From Granulicella mallensis (GTDB taxonomy: Bacteria; Acidobacteriota; Terriglobia; Terriglobales; Acidobacteriaceae), in assembly GCF_014203225.1 (NCBI RefSeq), contig NZ_JACHIO010000013.1, forward strand, positions 140,106 to 204,105: a stretch of 64,000 nucleotides of DNA, written 5' to 3'. Within the stretch, counting starts at the first letter, position 1; each line of letters opens with the position of its first letter. The position numbers were made by a program, and so were the translations under genes. Below are positions 52,979 to 62,080 of the stretch, one piece after another. The notes under the pieces were generated by a model that was not told the origin of the DNA, did no database searches, and was given only the letters and a program-made list of their open reading frames with translations.

Positions 52979-53382
52979 TGCAGACCATCCTCGCAATCCT
53001 CAAACAGGCCGGAGGTTGGAACCACGGCCTTTACCTCAAGATCGAGAACCCGCCCTATGCTGCCCTCGTCATCGACGCTATGGACGAATCCGGCCCGTGC
53101 GGTTTGCCCGCATTGTCTGTCGCGCAATATGGCGACGCACTATGCAAACCGGAGATGTGTTTCGAGCTTGGATTAGCAGACGGGCCACAGCTGAACCCCT
53201 TCTATTACCGGAACGACTATGCGGGCATAGAGCAATGGAGCCGATACATCTACGACGGTGACTACATCCACCTTTCCGATGTGCATATGCAACACGAGCG
53301 ACTGGCAAGGCAGTGGGACAACAACCTTCGCTTGCAAGGTTTCTCCGAGGCCTTCGACCCGCACAAGCACATGCGTGGTTAG
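52978..53382 (+). CDS. DUF6908 protein
   Basis: A 134-residue acidic protein with the ILKQAGGWNHGLYLKIENPPY start and GDALCKPEMCFEL core of DUF6908, a small family that accompanies ArdC and ParB-like genes on plasmids and integrative elements. It starts within the ArdC stop codon (TAATG), so translation is coupled. No function is known. Confidence 0.75.
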   Translation: MQTILAILKQAGGWNHGLYLKIENPPYAALVIDAMDESGPCGLPALSVAQYGDALCKPEMCFELGLADGPQLNPFYYRNDYAGIEQWSRYIYDGDYIHLSDVHMQHERLARQWDNNLRLQGFSEAFDPHKHMRG

Positions 53383-53474
53383 CCCAAGTTCCCCGCCCAC
53401 CGGAGCGGAGGCAGGAAAGCGCGTCCGCTCCACAACCATCATGCAGTGCAACCGCTCGAAAGGAGCACGTCATC

Positions 53475-55073
53475 ATGAACACCGCTATCGTCAACAATGT
53501 ACCGCGTGAGCTTCCCATCGCTATACTCTCCGAGTCACCTACCAACCCGCGCCGCGTCTTCGACGAAGCGTTTCTGAAAGAGCTTGCCAGCAGCATTGAT
53601 TCGCAGGGCGTTCTCGCATCCTTGCTCGTGCGGCCCAAGAACCAACGCTATGAAATCGTCTTCGGGGCGCAGCGTTTCCGCGCCGCGCAGATCGCCGGGA
53701 AAGAGTCTGTCCCCGTCGAAATCCGGGACATGACAGACGCGCAGGTCATGGAGGCGCAGCTTGTCGAAAACCTTCAGCGCCGGGACGTGCATCCTCTCGA
53801 AGAGGCCAACAGCTTCAAGGGGCTTCTCGACCTGGAGGAACCCAAGTACAGCATCGAACAGATCGCGGTCAAGATCGGTAAACCTCCCGCCTACATCGCC
53901 ACCCGTTTGAAGCTGACCGAACTGGCCGAGGTAGTCATAGATGAGTTCTACCGTGAGGAGATAGGAATAGGCCATGCGCTGCTTCTGGCGAAGTTACCGC
54001 TCGATAAACAGGGAGAGGCGCTTAAAGCTTGCTTCCGCGAGGATTGGAGTGCATCGAGCGACCGCAAGGCGAAGCGCCTTCTTCTCCCCGTTCGCAATCT
54101 ACAAACGTGGGTTGAGCAGAACATCCTGCTCGTCCTCAAGGACGCTCCGTTCGATAAGAAGGACGCGCATCTTGTTGCCATCGCCGGGAGTTGTGTGGAC
54201 TGCCCCAAACGGACGGGACACAACAAGCTCCTCTTCTCCGACCTCAGCAAACAGGATGCTTGCTCCGACCCAAACTGCTATCAGGCGAAGGTGGACGCGC
54301 ATGTAGCCAATGCCATCGCGGCCAAACCCAAGCTCGTGCAAATCAGCACGGGTTATACGAAGCCGCAGGAGGGAAGTGCCGTCGTGCCGCGTGGCAAGTA
54401 TGTAGCCATCACGGGAGAGAAACCGAAGGACAAGGAACAGGCGCAACGGCCTCAGTATAAGACCTGCAAGTACACCACCGAGGCCATCATCGCGGAGGGC
54501 GACGGCAAGGGCGAGGTCCAAAAGGTATGCGCCAATCCCGCTTGCCCCATCCACCACCCGAAGAAGCAGCAGTCGAACGTCGATGCTTCTTATAAAGTGC
54601 GGCAGGAGAAAGAGCGGCGCGAGCAAGCCATCAGCCATGCCACCGGCGTCAGGACGCTTGCCGCTATCGCGGCGGCTGTGCCTGTGCGGATGATGAAACG
54701 CGATCTGTTCTTCGTGGCAGAACGTCTCGCGGGGATACTGGGCGACAGCCATCTCACCGCCCTCGCCCGTCACCATGGCATCAAGTCAACAAAAGCGAAC
54801 GAGTCCATCTCCAAACTCTTCACCGCGTACCTGCGTCAAGTCGAGGAGAGCAAGCTGGGTAGCGTCGTGATCGAGTTGACCATCCTCCTCGCCGCCGCCC
54901 GTGGCAACAGCGCGACTGTCCTGCGGGACGCTGCGGTGGTCTACAAGGTGAACACCGACGCCATCGCCCTCAAGGTGAAACAGGAGTTCGCCGCCAAGGA
55001 GAAGATGCAGGTCGCAAAGAAGGGTATGGTCAAAGCCCAGCCAAAAGACGTGAAAAAGGCGAAGGCTGCCTAG
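53475..55073 (+). CDS. ParB/RepB/Spo0J-type partition protein
   Basis: A 532-residue protein. The ParB N-terminal CTPase-like domain (residues about 10-100) has SPTNPRRVF, SQGVLASLLVRP, the FGAQRFRAAQIAG (GxRR-like) motif and ENLQRRDVHPLEEA; the helix-turn-helix follows at about 125-150 (YSIEQIAVKIGKPPAYIATRL). A cysteine-rich region at about 240-270 (CVDCPKRTGHN...CSDPNCY) is typical of element-borne ParBs. No ParA is in the window. AAGGAGC lies upstream of ATG 53475. The operon ends at the terminator 55094. Confidence 0.88.
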   Translation: MNTAIVNNVPRELPIAILSESPTNPRRVFDEAFLKELASSIDSQGVLASLLVRPKNQRYEIVFGAQRFRAAQIAGKESVPVEIRDMTDAQVMEAQLVENLQRRDVHPLEEANSFKGLLDLEEPKYSIEQIAVKIGKPPAYIATRLKLTELAEVVIDEFYREEIGIGHALLLAKLPLDKQGEALKACFREDWSASSDRKAKRLLLPVRNLQTWVEQNILLVLKDAPFDKKDAHLVAIAGSCVDCPKRTGHNKLLFSDLSKQDACSDPNCYQAKVDAHVANAIAAKPKLVQISTGYTKPQEGSAVVPRGKYVAITGEKPKDKEQAQRPQYKTCKYTTEAIIAEGDGKGEVQKVCANPACPIHHPKKQQSNVDASYKVRQEKERREQAISHATGVRTLAAIAAAVPVRMMKRDLFFVAERLAGILGDSHLTALARHHGIKSTKANESISKLFTAYLRQVEESKLGSVVIELTILLAAARGNSATVLRDAAVVYKVNTDAIALKVKQEFAAKEKMQVAKKGMVKAQPKDVKKAKAA

Positions 55074-55093
55074 CCTTCGCCCCTTGCCGTCGA

Positions 55094-55125
55094 TGGCGCC
55101 TGCGAACCAGCAGGCGCCATTTTTT
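55094..55125 (+). terminator. Strong rho-independent terminator
   Basis: TGGCGCCTGC-GAACCA-GCAGGCGCCA followed by TTTTTT: a perfect ten-base stem with a T run, 20 bases after the ParB stop. A second small inverted repeat, GGCGAAGGCT/AGCCTTCGCC, spans the stop codon. Confidence 0.9.
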
Positions 55126-55902
55126 GCCGGTCCTTCCCACCCCGGGCGTTGCTCCTGCCAGGCAGGGGCAAGCTATGCCCTCCCACCCGACGGGCTTGGA
55201 TACTTCAGTAATCTTTGCCTCAAGAGACCCACGCCTCAGGGCACTGGTTAGATTGACCTTCAATCGCCAGCGGGAGAGATGCCTCCTGGGTGCCCTCGTG
55301 CTTGCGACCTCAGCAGTCGGCCTGGTCCTGGTGGTAAAGATGCACTTGTAGCAAACGTCATCAAATGAGGCGGAACCCTGGCGACGGTTTCCCATGACAC
55401 ACCAGCATCTTGCAACGTTTGTCGTTGGCTTTCTCCAATCCTTCTCAGTCAGCAAATGGTATGGAGGTACGGCTTTCGCCTTGAGCGGGCTTCATCGCCG
55501 ATATGCTCGCGCCAGCGGCACACCGGTGGACGGTATTCTCCAACGAAATAAAAAAATATCGTATCGCAAGAATATTTACCCGAGGCACGTGTTTTACCTG
55601 GAGCAACATACGTTTGCCGGGTGCCAGTGGAAACCAGAAATCGTTCCTTATTTTCTAGAGATCAGAGCTCGAACCCCTGGGAATACTCACTCGAGACTCG
55701 TCAAGACGAGAGTGTCGAGCCTGCCACCCTCCTAATTTCTCCGCAGTGCGAATCCCCGCGAACATCAGCACGCGGTGCGCTCGCATAGTTTTCCTTCTGG
55801 GGCTCGGCCTAACAACCAGGCACTGCAGTATAGAGTGCCTCCTTAGGCATGAACCTCACATCACTCACGTTATTTCTCAACTGAACTGTCCTGGAGTCAT
55901 GT
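55126..55902. other. Gene-free stretch
   Basis: A 777-base gap between the element terminator and the DUF418 gene. Plus-strand frames at 55394-55735 and 55746-56195 have no ribosome site or family resemblance and are judged non-coding. No tRNA or attachment repeat is recognised, so the right edge of the mobile region is uncertain. Confidence 0.45.
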
Positions 55903-57321
55903 TTGGCACACGTTGTAGCTTCCGCAATCAGAAAACCCGTTGTCTCAACCACCGTAGAGGAAGAGTTGGCAGGGCCTCCTCATCTCCTGAAGCCGCTAGG
56001 CCAACAGGAGCGCATCAGCAGCATGGATATACTGCGCGGCTTTGCGTTGATGGGCATCCTTCTCATGAACATAAATGGATTTGGACTGCCGATATGGACT
56101 CAATTTGTTCCATTGGGAACGCTTCATCCGGCATTCACCGGCCCGCACGCACACCTCAATGCCTGGGTATGGATTGTGCGATGGATTTTGGGTGAGGGCA
56201 AGATGAGAGCACTGTTCTCTATGCTCTTCGGGGCCGGGGTCGTTCTACTGACTAGCCGGGCCGAAGAGCGGGGAGAAGGTGAAAGGGTGGCGGACATCTT
56301 CTTGCGGCGCAATATGTGGCTGATTGCGATTGGCCTGCTGCACGCATATCTCATCTGGTTCGGAGATATTCTCGTGTGGTACGGGATGACTGCACTGCTC
56401 TTCCTGTACCCCTGCCGAAAGCTAAAAGCCAGGACGCTGCTGACAGCGGGCACGCTTGTGGTTCTAGTGAGTTCCTTGTCTCCCTTCTCGGGGGGCGTGG
56501 CACTGCAGGATTTTGGCCTGAGCAGCAAGGCCGCCGCCGCCGCGGCTACTCAGCAGTCAGGCAAGGCGCTGACAGCGGCTCAGATCGGCGACCAAAAGGC
56601 ATGGGAAGGCCGCTTGGCTGCCTGGAAGCCCGACGCACAGGCCATCGAGTCAGACCTGAACCTGACTCGTTCAGGATATGTCGGAGCACAGATGCATCAC
56701 GCCTCTGATGCGAGCACGTTTCAGAGTGTGATCTATTACACCCTGGGATTTGGCGACGTGCTGGGCATGATGCTGATCGGGATGGGGCTGGCCAGGAATG
56801 GTTTTCTATCCGGCAGATTGCCATACAAGACCTATGCATCGGTTGCGCTGGCGGGGTTCCTTATCTCACTGCCCGCGGCTGCTATGGGAGCGTGGAAGGC
56901 CTGTGAGAGCGGCTTTGACCTGATTACCTCGGACAAGTGGCTGTTTCTTCCATATGAACTGGTTCGAGTGCCCGGCGCGTTGGCAACTGCCGCGTTGCTA
57001 CTCATGCTCGTGAAGAGCGGGTTCTGGCCCTCACTCATGAAGCGAGTAGCGGCAGTGGGGCAAACTGCCCTGAGCAACTATATCTTCACGAGTATCCTGT
57101 GCCAATTTGTATTTGTGTGGGGGCCATACAAGCTCTACGAAAGGCTGGAGTTCTATCAACTCTTCTATGTTGTTGCAGCGGTCTGGGCGGTCAACCTGAT
57201 CTGGAGCTCGATATGGCTAAGATATTTTGAGTTCGGCCCTTTGGAGTGGGTGTGGCGATCGCTGACGTACTGGAAAAAACAGCCGATGCGGTTGCAAAGC
57301 AAGGTCGCGCGGGGAGCATGA
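55903..57321 (+). CDS. DUF418-family membrane protein
   Basis: About 472 residues, start at TTG 55903 with GGAG six bases upstream. The family hallmark RISSMDILRGFALMGILLMNING (about residues 37-59) begins the first membrane helix; nine to ten helices follow, with SDKWLFLPYELVRVPGALA and a C-terminal GQTALSNYIFTSILCQFVF signature. DUF418 proteins resemble acyltransferase 3 membrane enzymes, but their reaction is unknown. An insert at about 205-265 is alanine-rich and probably periplasmic. Stands alone. Confidence 0.88.
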   Translation: MAHVVASAIRKPVVSTTVEEELAGPPHLLKPLGQQERISSMDILRGFALMGILLMNINGFGLPIWTQFVPLGTLHPAFTGPHAHLNAWVWIVRWILGEGKMRALFSMLFGAGVVLLTSRAEERGEGERVADIFLRRNMWLIAIGLLHAYLIWFGDILVWYGMTALLFLYPCRKLKARTLLTAGTLVVLVSSLSPFSGGVALQDFGLSSKAAAAAATQQSGKALTAAQIGDQKAWEGRLAAWKPDAQAIESDLNLTRSGYVGAQMHHASDASTFQSVIYYTLGFGDVLGMMLIGMGLARNGFLSGRLPYKTYASVALAGFLISLPAAAMGAWKACESGFDLITSDKWLFLPYELVRVPGALATAALLLMLVKSGFWPSLMKRVAAVGQTALSNYIFTSILCQFVFVWGPYKLYERLEFYQLFYVVAAVWAVNLIWSSIWLRYFEFGPLEWVWRSLTYWKKQPMRLQSKVARGA

Positions 57322-57719
57322 GGAGGCTATTTCGATTGCGACGCCGAATCGCGATTTGGCCCGATAGCTAACCGCGCAACCTACCTGCGAAAGGCAAAAG
57401 CCGATTCGGGACCGCGTCGATGCGGCCCCGAATCGGTTATCCCCATGGTGAACAGCTATTGGGGTTGGGCCCATTCATTGACCGATAGAAATGGTCAGCC
57501 ATCCGCTATCAGCTACTTGGGAAGGCCATCGCTCCGGGCATGGAGACTGCAATCTGACGTGCGCACTTTTCAGATGCGCATAAATCGAAAGCGAGACCCT
57601 TCGGCTACAACGCTCTGTTTCTTGCTTTTAAATTCAGCGGGTAGGATCGCAACTGTGGCCTCCGGCTCTACGCTCGATGGACAACAGAGGCGATTTTAAG
57701 AACTGGGAATTGAGGGTGC
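57322..57719. other. Intergenic with terminator
   Basis: A 398-base stretch with one strong hairpin (57401-57436) and the GMC oxidoreductase promoter region. No gene is seen. Confidence 0.5.
57401..57436. terminator. Hairpin terminator after DUF418 gene
   Basis: CCGATTCGGG (57401-57410) pairs with CCCGAATCGG (57427-57436) around a 16-base GC-rich loop. AAAAG precedes and GTTAT follows; no long T run. Confidence 0.6.
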
Positions 57720-59435
57720 ATGGATCGTAGGAAATTCGTTTATGGAGCAGGTATTTCTGCTATTGGCATGGCTGCAGGAACTCCGCTCCACTCAAGTGTC
57801 TGGGACGGGCAAGAATCAAAGGGCGATAGCGAAGGCGAGCAGACCGAACTTTCCAAAAGAGTACAAGTCAACCAACAGAAGCTAACGATGTCGCTCAAGA
57901 CTCACTATGACTTCATCGTTTGCGGGTCAGGGTCATCCGGATCGGTTGTAGCTCGCCGCCTCGCCGAAAACCCCGAGGCCAACGTGCTTCTGCTTGAGGC
58001 CGGGGGAAGCGACGCCGTTCCAAGCGTCATGGAAGCCAATCAATGGCCCAGGAACTTCGGGACAGAACGCGATTGGGGCTTCGCAGGCAGTCCAAGTCCA
58101 TATCTCAATGGGCGCTCCATGCCTTTGCATATGGGAAAGGTGCTAGGGGGCGGATCGAGCATCAACGCGATGGCATGGTCGCACGGACACAGGAATGACT
58201 GGGATTCATTCGCCGCGGTGACAGGCGATAAAGCCTGGGGCTATGCGTCTGTGCTCGATATCTATCGCCGCATTGAAGACTGGCATGGGCCGACAGATCC
58301 CAAGTACCGCGGGACGGGCGGGCCGGTTTTTGTGCAACCTGCTCCTAACCCAAGTCCGGTCGCTCCCGCCATGGTTGAAGGAGCGAGATCCATCGGAATA
58401 CCCACGTTCGAAAGCCAGAACGGACGCATGATGGAAGGCGATGGCGGCTCTACGATCCTGGAGTTGCGCGTGCGGGATGGGAAACGTCAGTCGGTGTTCC
58501 GCTCCTACGTTTTCCCCTACATGGACCGCCCTAATCTGACGGTGCTTACGAACGCTATGGTTACGCGCGTTCTGTTCGAGGGAAAACGCGCGACTGGCGT
58601 GGAGATATCTCACGGGCAGACGATTCGCCGCATAAGCGCCACCTCCGAGGTCGTGTTGTCTCTTGGCGCTATTCATACGCCGAAGGTCCTGATGCAGTCT
58701 GGCATTGGAGATCAGGCCCAGTTGAAGAGATTCGGAATTCCGGTGGTCCAGCATCTGCCGGGCGTGGGACAGAATTTTCAAGATCATCCAATTATCAGTT
58801 GCGTTTGGGAATACCCGCAGCCATTGGCTCCGCGCAATAACGCAGGCGAGGCGACCTTCTTCTGGAAGAGCAATTCTTCTCTCAAGACTCCAGATCTACA
58901 AACTTGCCAAGCAGAGGTGCCGATCTGCAGCGCTGAGACCGTCGCAAGATTTAACCCTCCGAGGGAAGCGTGGACATTGCTTTCCGGCGTAGTCCAGCCA
59001 AAGAGCCGTGGACAGGTCAGGATCACGGGGCCCAATCCCTCCGATCCAGTCGAGATCGATGCACAGATCCTGTCGCACCCTGATGACATGAAAGCAGCGG
59101 TGGCTGGAGTGGAACTCTGCCGCGCGATAGGAAACTCGGCGGAGCTTCGGCCTTTCGTCAAGCGCGAAGTGATGCCGGGAAACCTGAAAGGCGCGGAACT
59201 GGAGGGTTTCGTCCGTGACGCGGCTACAACGTATTCTCATGAATCGTGTACGGCGAAGATGGGACGTGATTCCATGTCTGTCGTCGACAATGAACTCAAG
59301 GTCCATGGAATCGAGAACCTTCGCATCGCTGACGGGTCGATCCTTCCCCATGCGATTGTTGGAGGACCGATGGGGCCGTGTGTCGTCATCGGCGAGCGCG
59401 CCGGTGAAATCCTAAAGATGAAATACAAGATATAA
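57720..59435 (+). CDS. GMC-family flavin oxidoreductase, possibly Tat-exported
   Basis: A 571-residue choline dehydrogenase-like protein. The N-terminus MDRRKFVYGAGISAIGMAA resembles a Tat signal. FAD binding is at GSGSSGSVVARRLAE (about residues 66-80), the second family signature at GGGSSINAM, and the C-terminal histidine in SHESCTAKMG. Where most relatives have a GNTMAPCV-like segment with a catalytic Asn or His, this protein has GGPMGPCV, so one active-site residue seems changed. It oxidises an alcohol in the periplasm; the acceptor and substrate are unknown. Confidence 0.88.
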   Translation: MDRRKFVYGAGISAIGMAAGTPLHSSVWDGQESKGDSEGEQTELSKRVQVNQQKLTMSLKTHYDFIVCGSGSSGSVVARRLAENPEANVLLLEAGGSDAVPSVMEANQWPRNFGTERDWGFAGSPSPYLNGRSMPLHMGKVLGGGSSINAMAWSHGHRNDWDSFAAVTGDKAWGYASVLDIYRRIEDWHGPTDPKYRGTGGPVFVQPAPNPSPVAPAMVEGARSIGIPTFESQNGRMMEGDGGSTILELRVRDGKRQSVFRSYVFPYMDRPNLTVLTNAMVTRVLFEGKRATGVEISHGQTIRRISATSEVVLSLGAIHTPKVLMQSGIGDQAQLKRFGIPVVQHLPGVGQNFQDHPIISCVWEYPQPLAPRNNAGEATFFWKSNSSLKTPDLQTCQAEVPICSAETVARFNPPREAWTLLSGVVQPKSRGQVRITGPNPSDPVEIDAQILSHPDDMKAAVAGVELCRAIGNSAELRPFVKREVMPGNLKGAELEGFVRDAATTYSHESCTAKMGRDSMSVVDNELKVHGIENLRIADGSILPHAIVGGPMGPCVVIGERAGEILKMKYKI

Positions 59436-59660
59436 CTCGCTCGAGTTCGCCGCCTCCCATGTGCTCCTCGGGGTACATGGGAGGCGGCGAACCCTGATTT
59501 GAATGAGAGCATTGCAATCCTCGACGGGCAGAGTTCCCATGCAAGGGGTTGCGACGTCGTTCGCCCCATCAACAGTCTCGCTGACGATGTGGCCAAGCAA
59601 GTTTCGGACAGCGTGACGGTCACTACCGTCTCTATAACCCTGAAAGGCTGGATCAATCTA

Positions 59661-60086
59661 ATGAACCTTCATCTAAATATCAATCGGGTAGCCTTCACCA
59701 TGCTGGCTGGTCTATCAACGTTAGTGCTGTCCATCGTTTCGGCTGGGCAGAGCGCGACTTCGTTTCATCTACGGGAGGGACTCTACGTTGCCGGTGGCGG
59801 GCGTTGTGAAGACACCCCGAACGCGGGCATCCTCGTTTGGGATGGCAAAGGCCTTTCAGGCGCACACGCGAGCAAGTGCCTTACGAAGCAGTTGCAGCGA
59901 CAAGGGAATTCATTCGAGATACAAACTACTTGCAGCGCTCTGGGAGATGGCACTCCAACCAAACCGGACGTCGAGACTGATACGCTGGTGATTCATTCCC
60001 AGTCGTCCTTTACGCTCGTGAAGAGATCTGCCGGAGACCGCGGAACTCAGAGACTTAGGTACCAATGGTCATGTGCCTCAATGTAA
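59661..60086 (+). CDS. Small secreted protein of unknown function
   Basis: About 141 residues from ATG 59661. A signal peptide ends near residue 30 (VLSIVSAGQSA), followed by a beta-rich domain with two cysteines (GGGRCEDTPNAG and FEIQTTCSALG) and the late WSCA; three to four Cys could form disulfides in the periplasm. No family recognised. It is 225 bases after the GMC gene on the same strand, not clearly an operon. Confidence 0.6.
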   Translation: MNLHLNINRVAFTMLAGLSTLVLSIVSAGQSATSFHLREGLYVAGGGRCEDTPNAGILVWDGKGLSGAHASKCLTKQLQRQGNSFEIQTTCSALGDGTPTKPDVETDTLVIHSQSSFTLVKRSAGDRGTQRLRYQWSCASM

Positions 60087-60317
60087 TAGGGCTCGTAAGA
60101 CCTGCAGCGGCTCAATGACGGCCGAGCTGGGCGCACGCATAGAAACCAAGCGTATTCGACCGATCCCAGCCGTGGGGATGTTGGACCTGTCGATTCTCAC
60201 GAGAGCGACATCCTTCGCAGGCGATCGTCGAGGAGCGGAATGGCAGGGCGGAGAGACACCCACAGGCATGTGTCTCTCTGCCGTAGATTTTCCTTCAGCA
60301 ACTAGGGTGAGAATTTA

Positions 60318-61613
60318 ATGACAGTGAACCAAAGTACGACCAAGAACCGCCCTGGCCAAGTACTCTTCGCCAGTCTCGTCGGCACGACCGTCGAGTTCTT
60401 CGATTTCTACATCTATGCGACGGCGGCAGTCCTGGTCTTCCCGAAGCTCTTCTTTCCCGCGTCCGATCCAGTTGCCGCAACGCTTGCCTCGCTTGCGACC
60501 TTTGGCATCGCGTTCCTTGCAAGACCCGTCGGCTCCGCGCTCTTCGGACATTTCGGCGACCGCATCGGACGCAAAACCACCCTGGTCATCGCACTCTCTA
60601 CGATGGGGCTGTCGACCTTCGCGATTGGAGCGTTGCCGACGTATTCCACCATCGGTTTCGCAGCGCCCTTGCTGCTCGCGCTCTGCCGCTTCGGACAGGG
60701 TATCGGTCTTGGAGGCGAGTGGGGAGGCGCGGTGCTCCTCGCTGTCGAGAACGCCCCGCCGAACAAACGCGCATGGTACGGCATGTTTCCGCAGCTTGGA
60801 GCGCCACTTGGATTCTTCCTTTCCGGCGGCGCCTTCCTCTTGCTCTCGCGCCTGCTCACGGACCAGCAGTTCTTCCGCTTTGGATGGCGGCTCCCTTTCC
60901 TTGTCAGCGCTGTGCTGGTTCTCCTTGGTCTCTATGTTCGACTCACGATTCACGAGACGCCCGTCTTTCAGAGGGCGTTGGATCGCCAGGAGCAGGTGAG
61001 GTTTCCGATGCTGACGGTGATTCGCCGTCACACGCGGCCGCTGCTCGCGGGCATTCTTATATGCCTCGCGACCTTCGTCCTCTTCTACCTCATGACGGTC
61101 TTCGCACTTTCGTGGGGCACGACAGTGCTGGGCTTTAGCCGCGGGAAATTCCTGTTGATGCAGTTGGCGGTGATTCCCCTGTTTGCACTCACCATCCCTG
61201 CATCCGCTTTGCTAGCCGAGCGTGGGCGTCGTCGCGTGATGCTTTCGATTACGGTAGCGATTGCCTTGTTCGGTCTTGTGATGGCGAAGATCTTCGTTGC
61301 TGGGGCAAGTGGGGCAGTGGCGATGATGGGCCTCGGCCTGGCACTGATGGGCATGACCTATGGCCCGCTCGGTACCGTGATCTCAGAACTATTCCCGACG
61401 CCTGTACGATACACCGGAAGCTCGCTCGCCTTTAGCTTCGCAGGCATTCTGGGCGGTTCTCTGGCCCCGTATGCCGCGACTTATCTGGCGAGGTCCTACG
61501 GTCTGCAGTATGTGGGGTACTATCTCGCCGCGGCGGCGGTGCTTTCGTTCGCAGGGCTTCTGATGGTGCGAGAGACTAAGGACGGCGACCTCACTCGAAC
61601 CCCAGACATCTAG
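60318..61613 (+). CDS. MFS transporter, metabolite:H+ symporter (MHS) type
   Basis: A 431-residue protein with twelve hydrophobic segments. The first helix VGTTVEFFDFYIYATAA and the loop 2-3 motif GHFGDRIGRKTTLV (about residues 73-86) are typical of the MHS branch (ShiA/ProP/KgtP-like), which imports organic acids or osmolytes with protons. The central LAERGRRRVM repeats the motif. ATG with GGGTGAGAA upstream. Substrate unknown. Confidence 0.9.
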   Translation: MTVNQSTTKNRPGQVLFASLVGTTVEFFDFYIYATAAVLVFPKLFFPASDPVAATLASLATFGIAFLARPVGSALFGHFGDRIGRKTTLVIALSTMGLSTFAIGALPTYSTIGFAAPLLLALCRFGQGIGLGGEWGGAVLLAVENAPPNKRAWYGMFPQLGAPLGFFLSGGAFLLLSRLLTDQQFFRFGWRLPFLVSAVLVLLGLYVRLTIHETPVFQRALDRQEQVRFPMLTVIRRHTRPLLAGILICLATFVLFYLMTVFALSWGTTVLGFSRGKFLLMQLAVIPLFALTIPASALLAERGRRRVMLSITVAIALFGLVMAKIFVAGASGAVAMMGLGLALMGMTYGPLGTVISELFPTPVRYTGSSLAFSFAGILGGSLAPYAATYLARSYGLQYVGYYLAAAAVLSFAGLLMVRETKDGDLTRTPDI

Positions 61614-62080
61614 AGCGGACATGAGGAAAGGCAAGACCACCCTGCGCGTAAGGCAGAGATGGACACCCCGCAAAAGAGTAACGACGCCCGTCGTTCCGCG
61701 AGATATCAAACTTCTATCAGATGGTCGTGATTGGCCGCGAACAAAAGACTCAGCGGCTGCCGGTCTAGCCGCCACTGGACATCCGCCTGTCCCCTTGGGA
61801 CGAGACCGACGACAGCGATGTTCTCCTCCTGCCTCGGCGTGGGTTCGTCATGGTGCTCTTTGCCATCCCTTAGGGCGGCATCAGCCAAAGCCTTTCCCTC
61901 TCCGAATTATTTCGACAATCGACAGCTAATAAAACTTATTCGATGCGGAATATTCCTCGCAGAGCTCTGTTATGCATCTGCAGAGCCAGCGTGGGCCATC
62001 GTCAGGCAATTCGGACGATAGTCGGGCAGTCGCGTTGTGAATGTTAGGAAGGCTCTAGCGCTTCACCACCCAAAGGAGAA
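61614..62080. other. Gene-free stretch
   Basis: A 467-base gap. No credible gene, hairpin or repeat is seen; the promoter of the PQQ-propeller gene should be near its end, where AAAGGAGAA forms the ribosome site. Confidence 0.4.

Noticed and set aside
54099..54776. Minus-strand open frame of 225 codons opposite the ParB gene
   Set aside because: No family resemblance and fully opposite a well-supported gene; a GC-rich shadow frame.
55660..55700. Possible tRNA 3' end (CTCGAACCCCTGG)
   Set aside because: No cloverleaf arms or acceptor pairing can be drawn around it.
55394..56195. Two plus-strand frames of 113 and 149 codons before the DUF418 gene
   Set aside because: Composition is not protein-like, starts are unsupported and the second overlaps the DUF418 gene in another frame.
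60315..61031. Long minus-strand open frame of 238 codons opposite the MFS gene
   Set aside because: It is highly charged and repetitive, has no ribosome site and mirrors the transporter codons; an antisense shadow.
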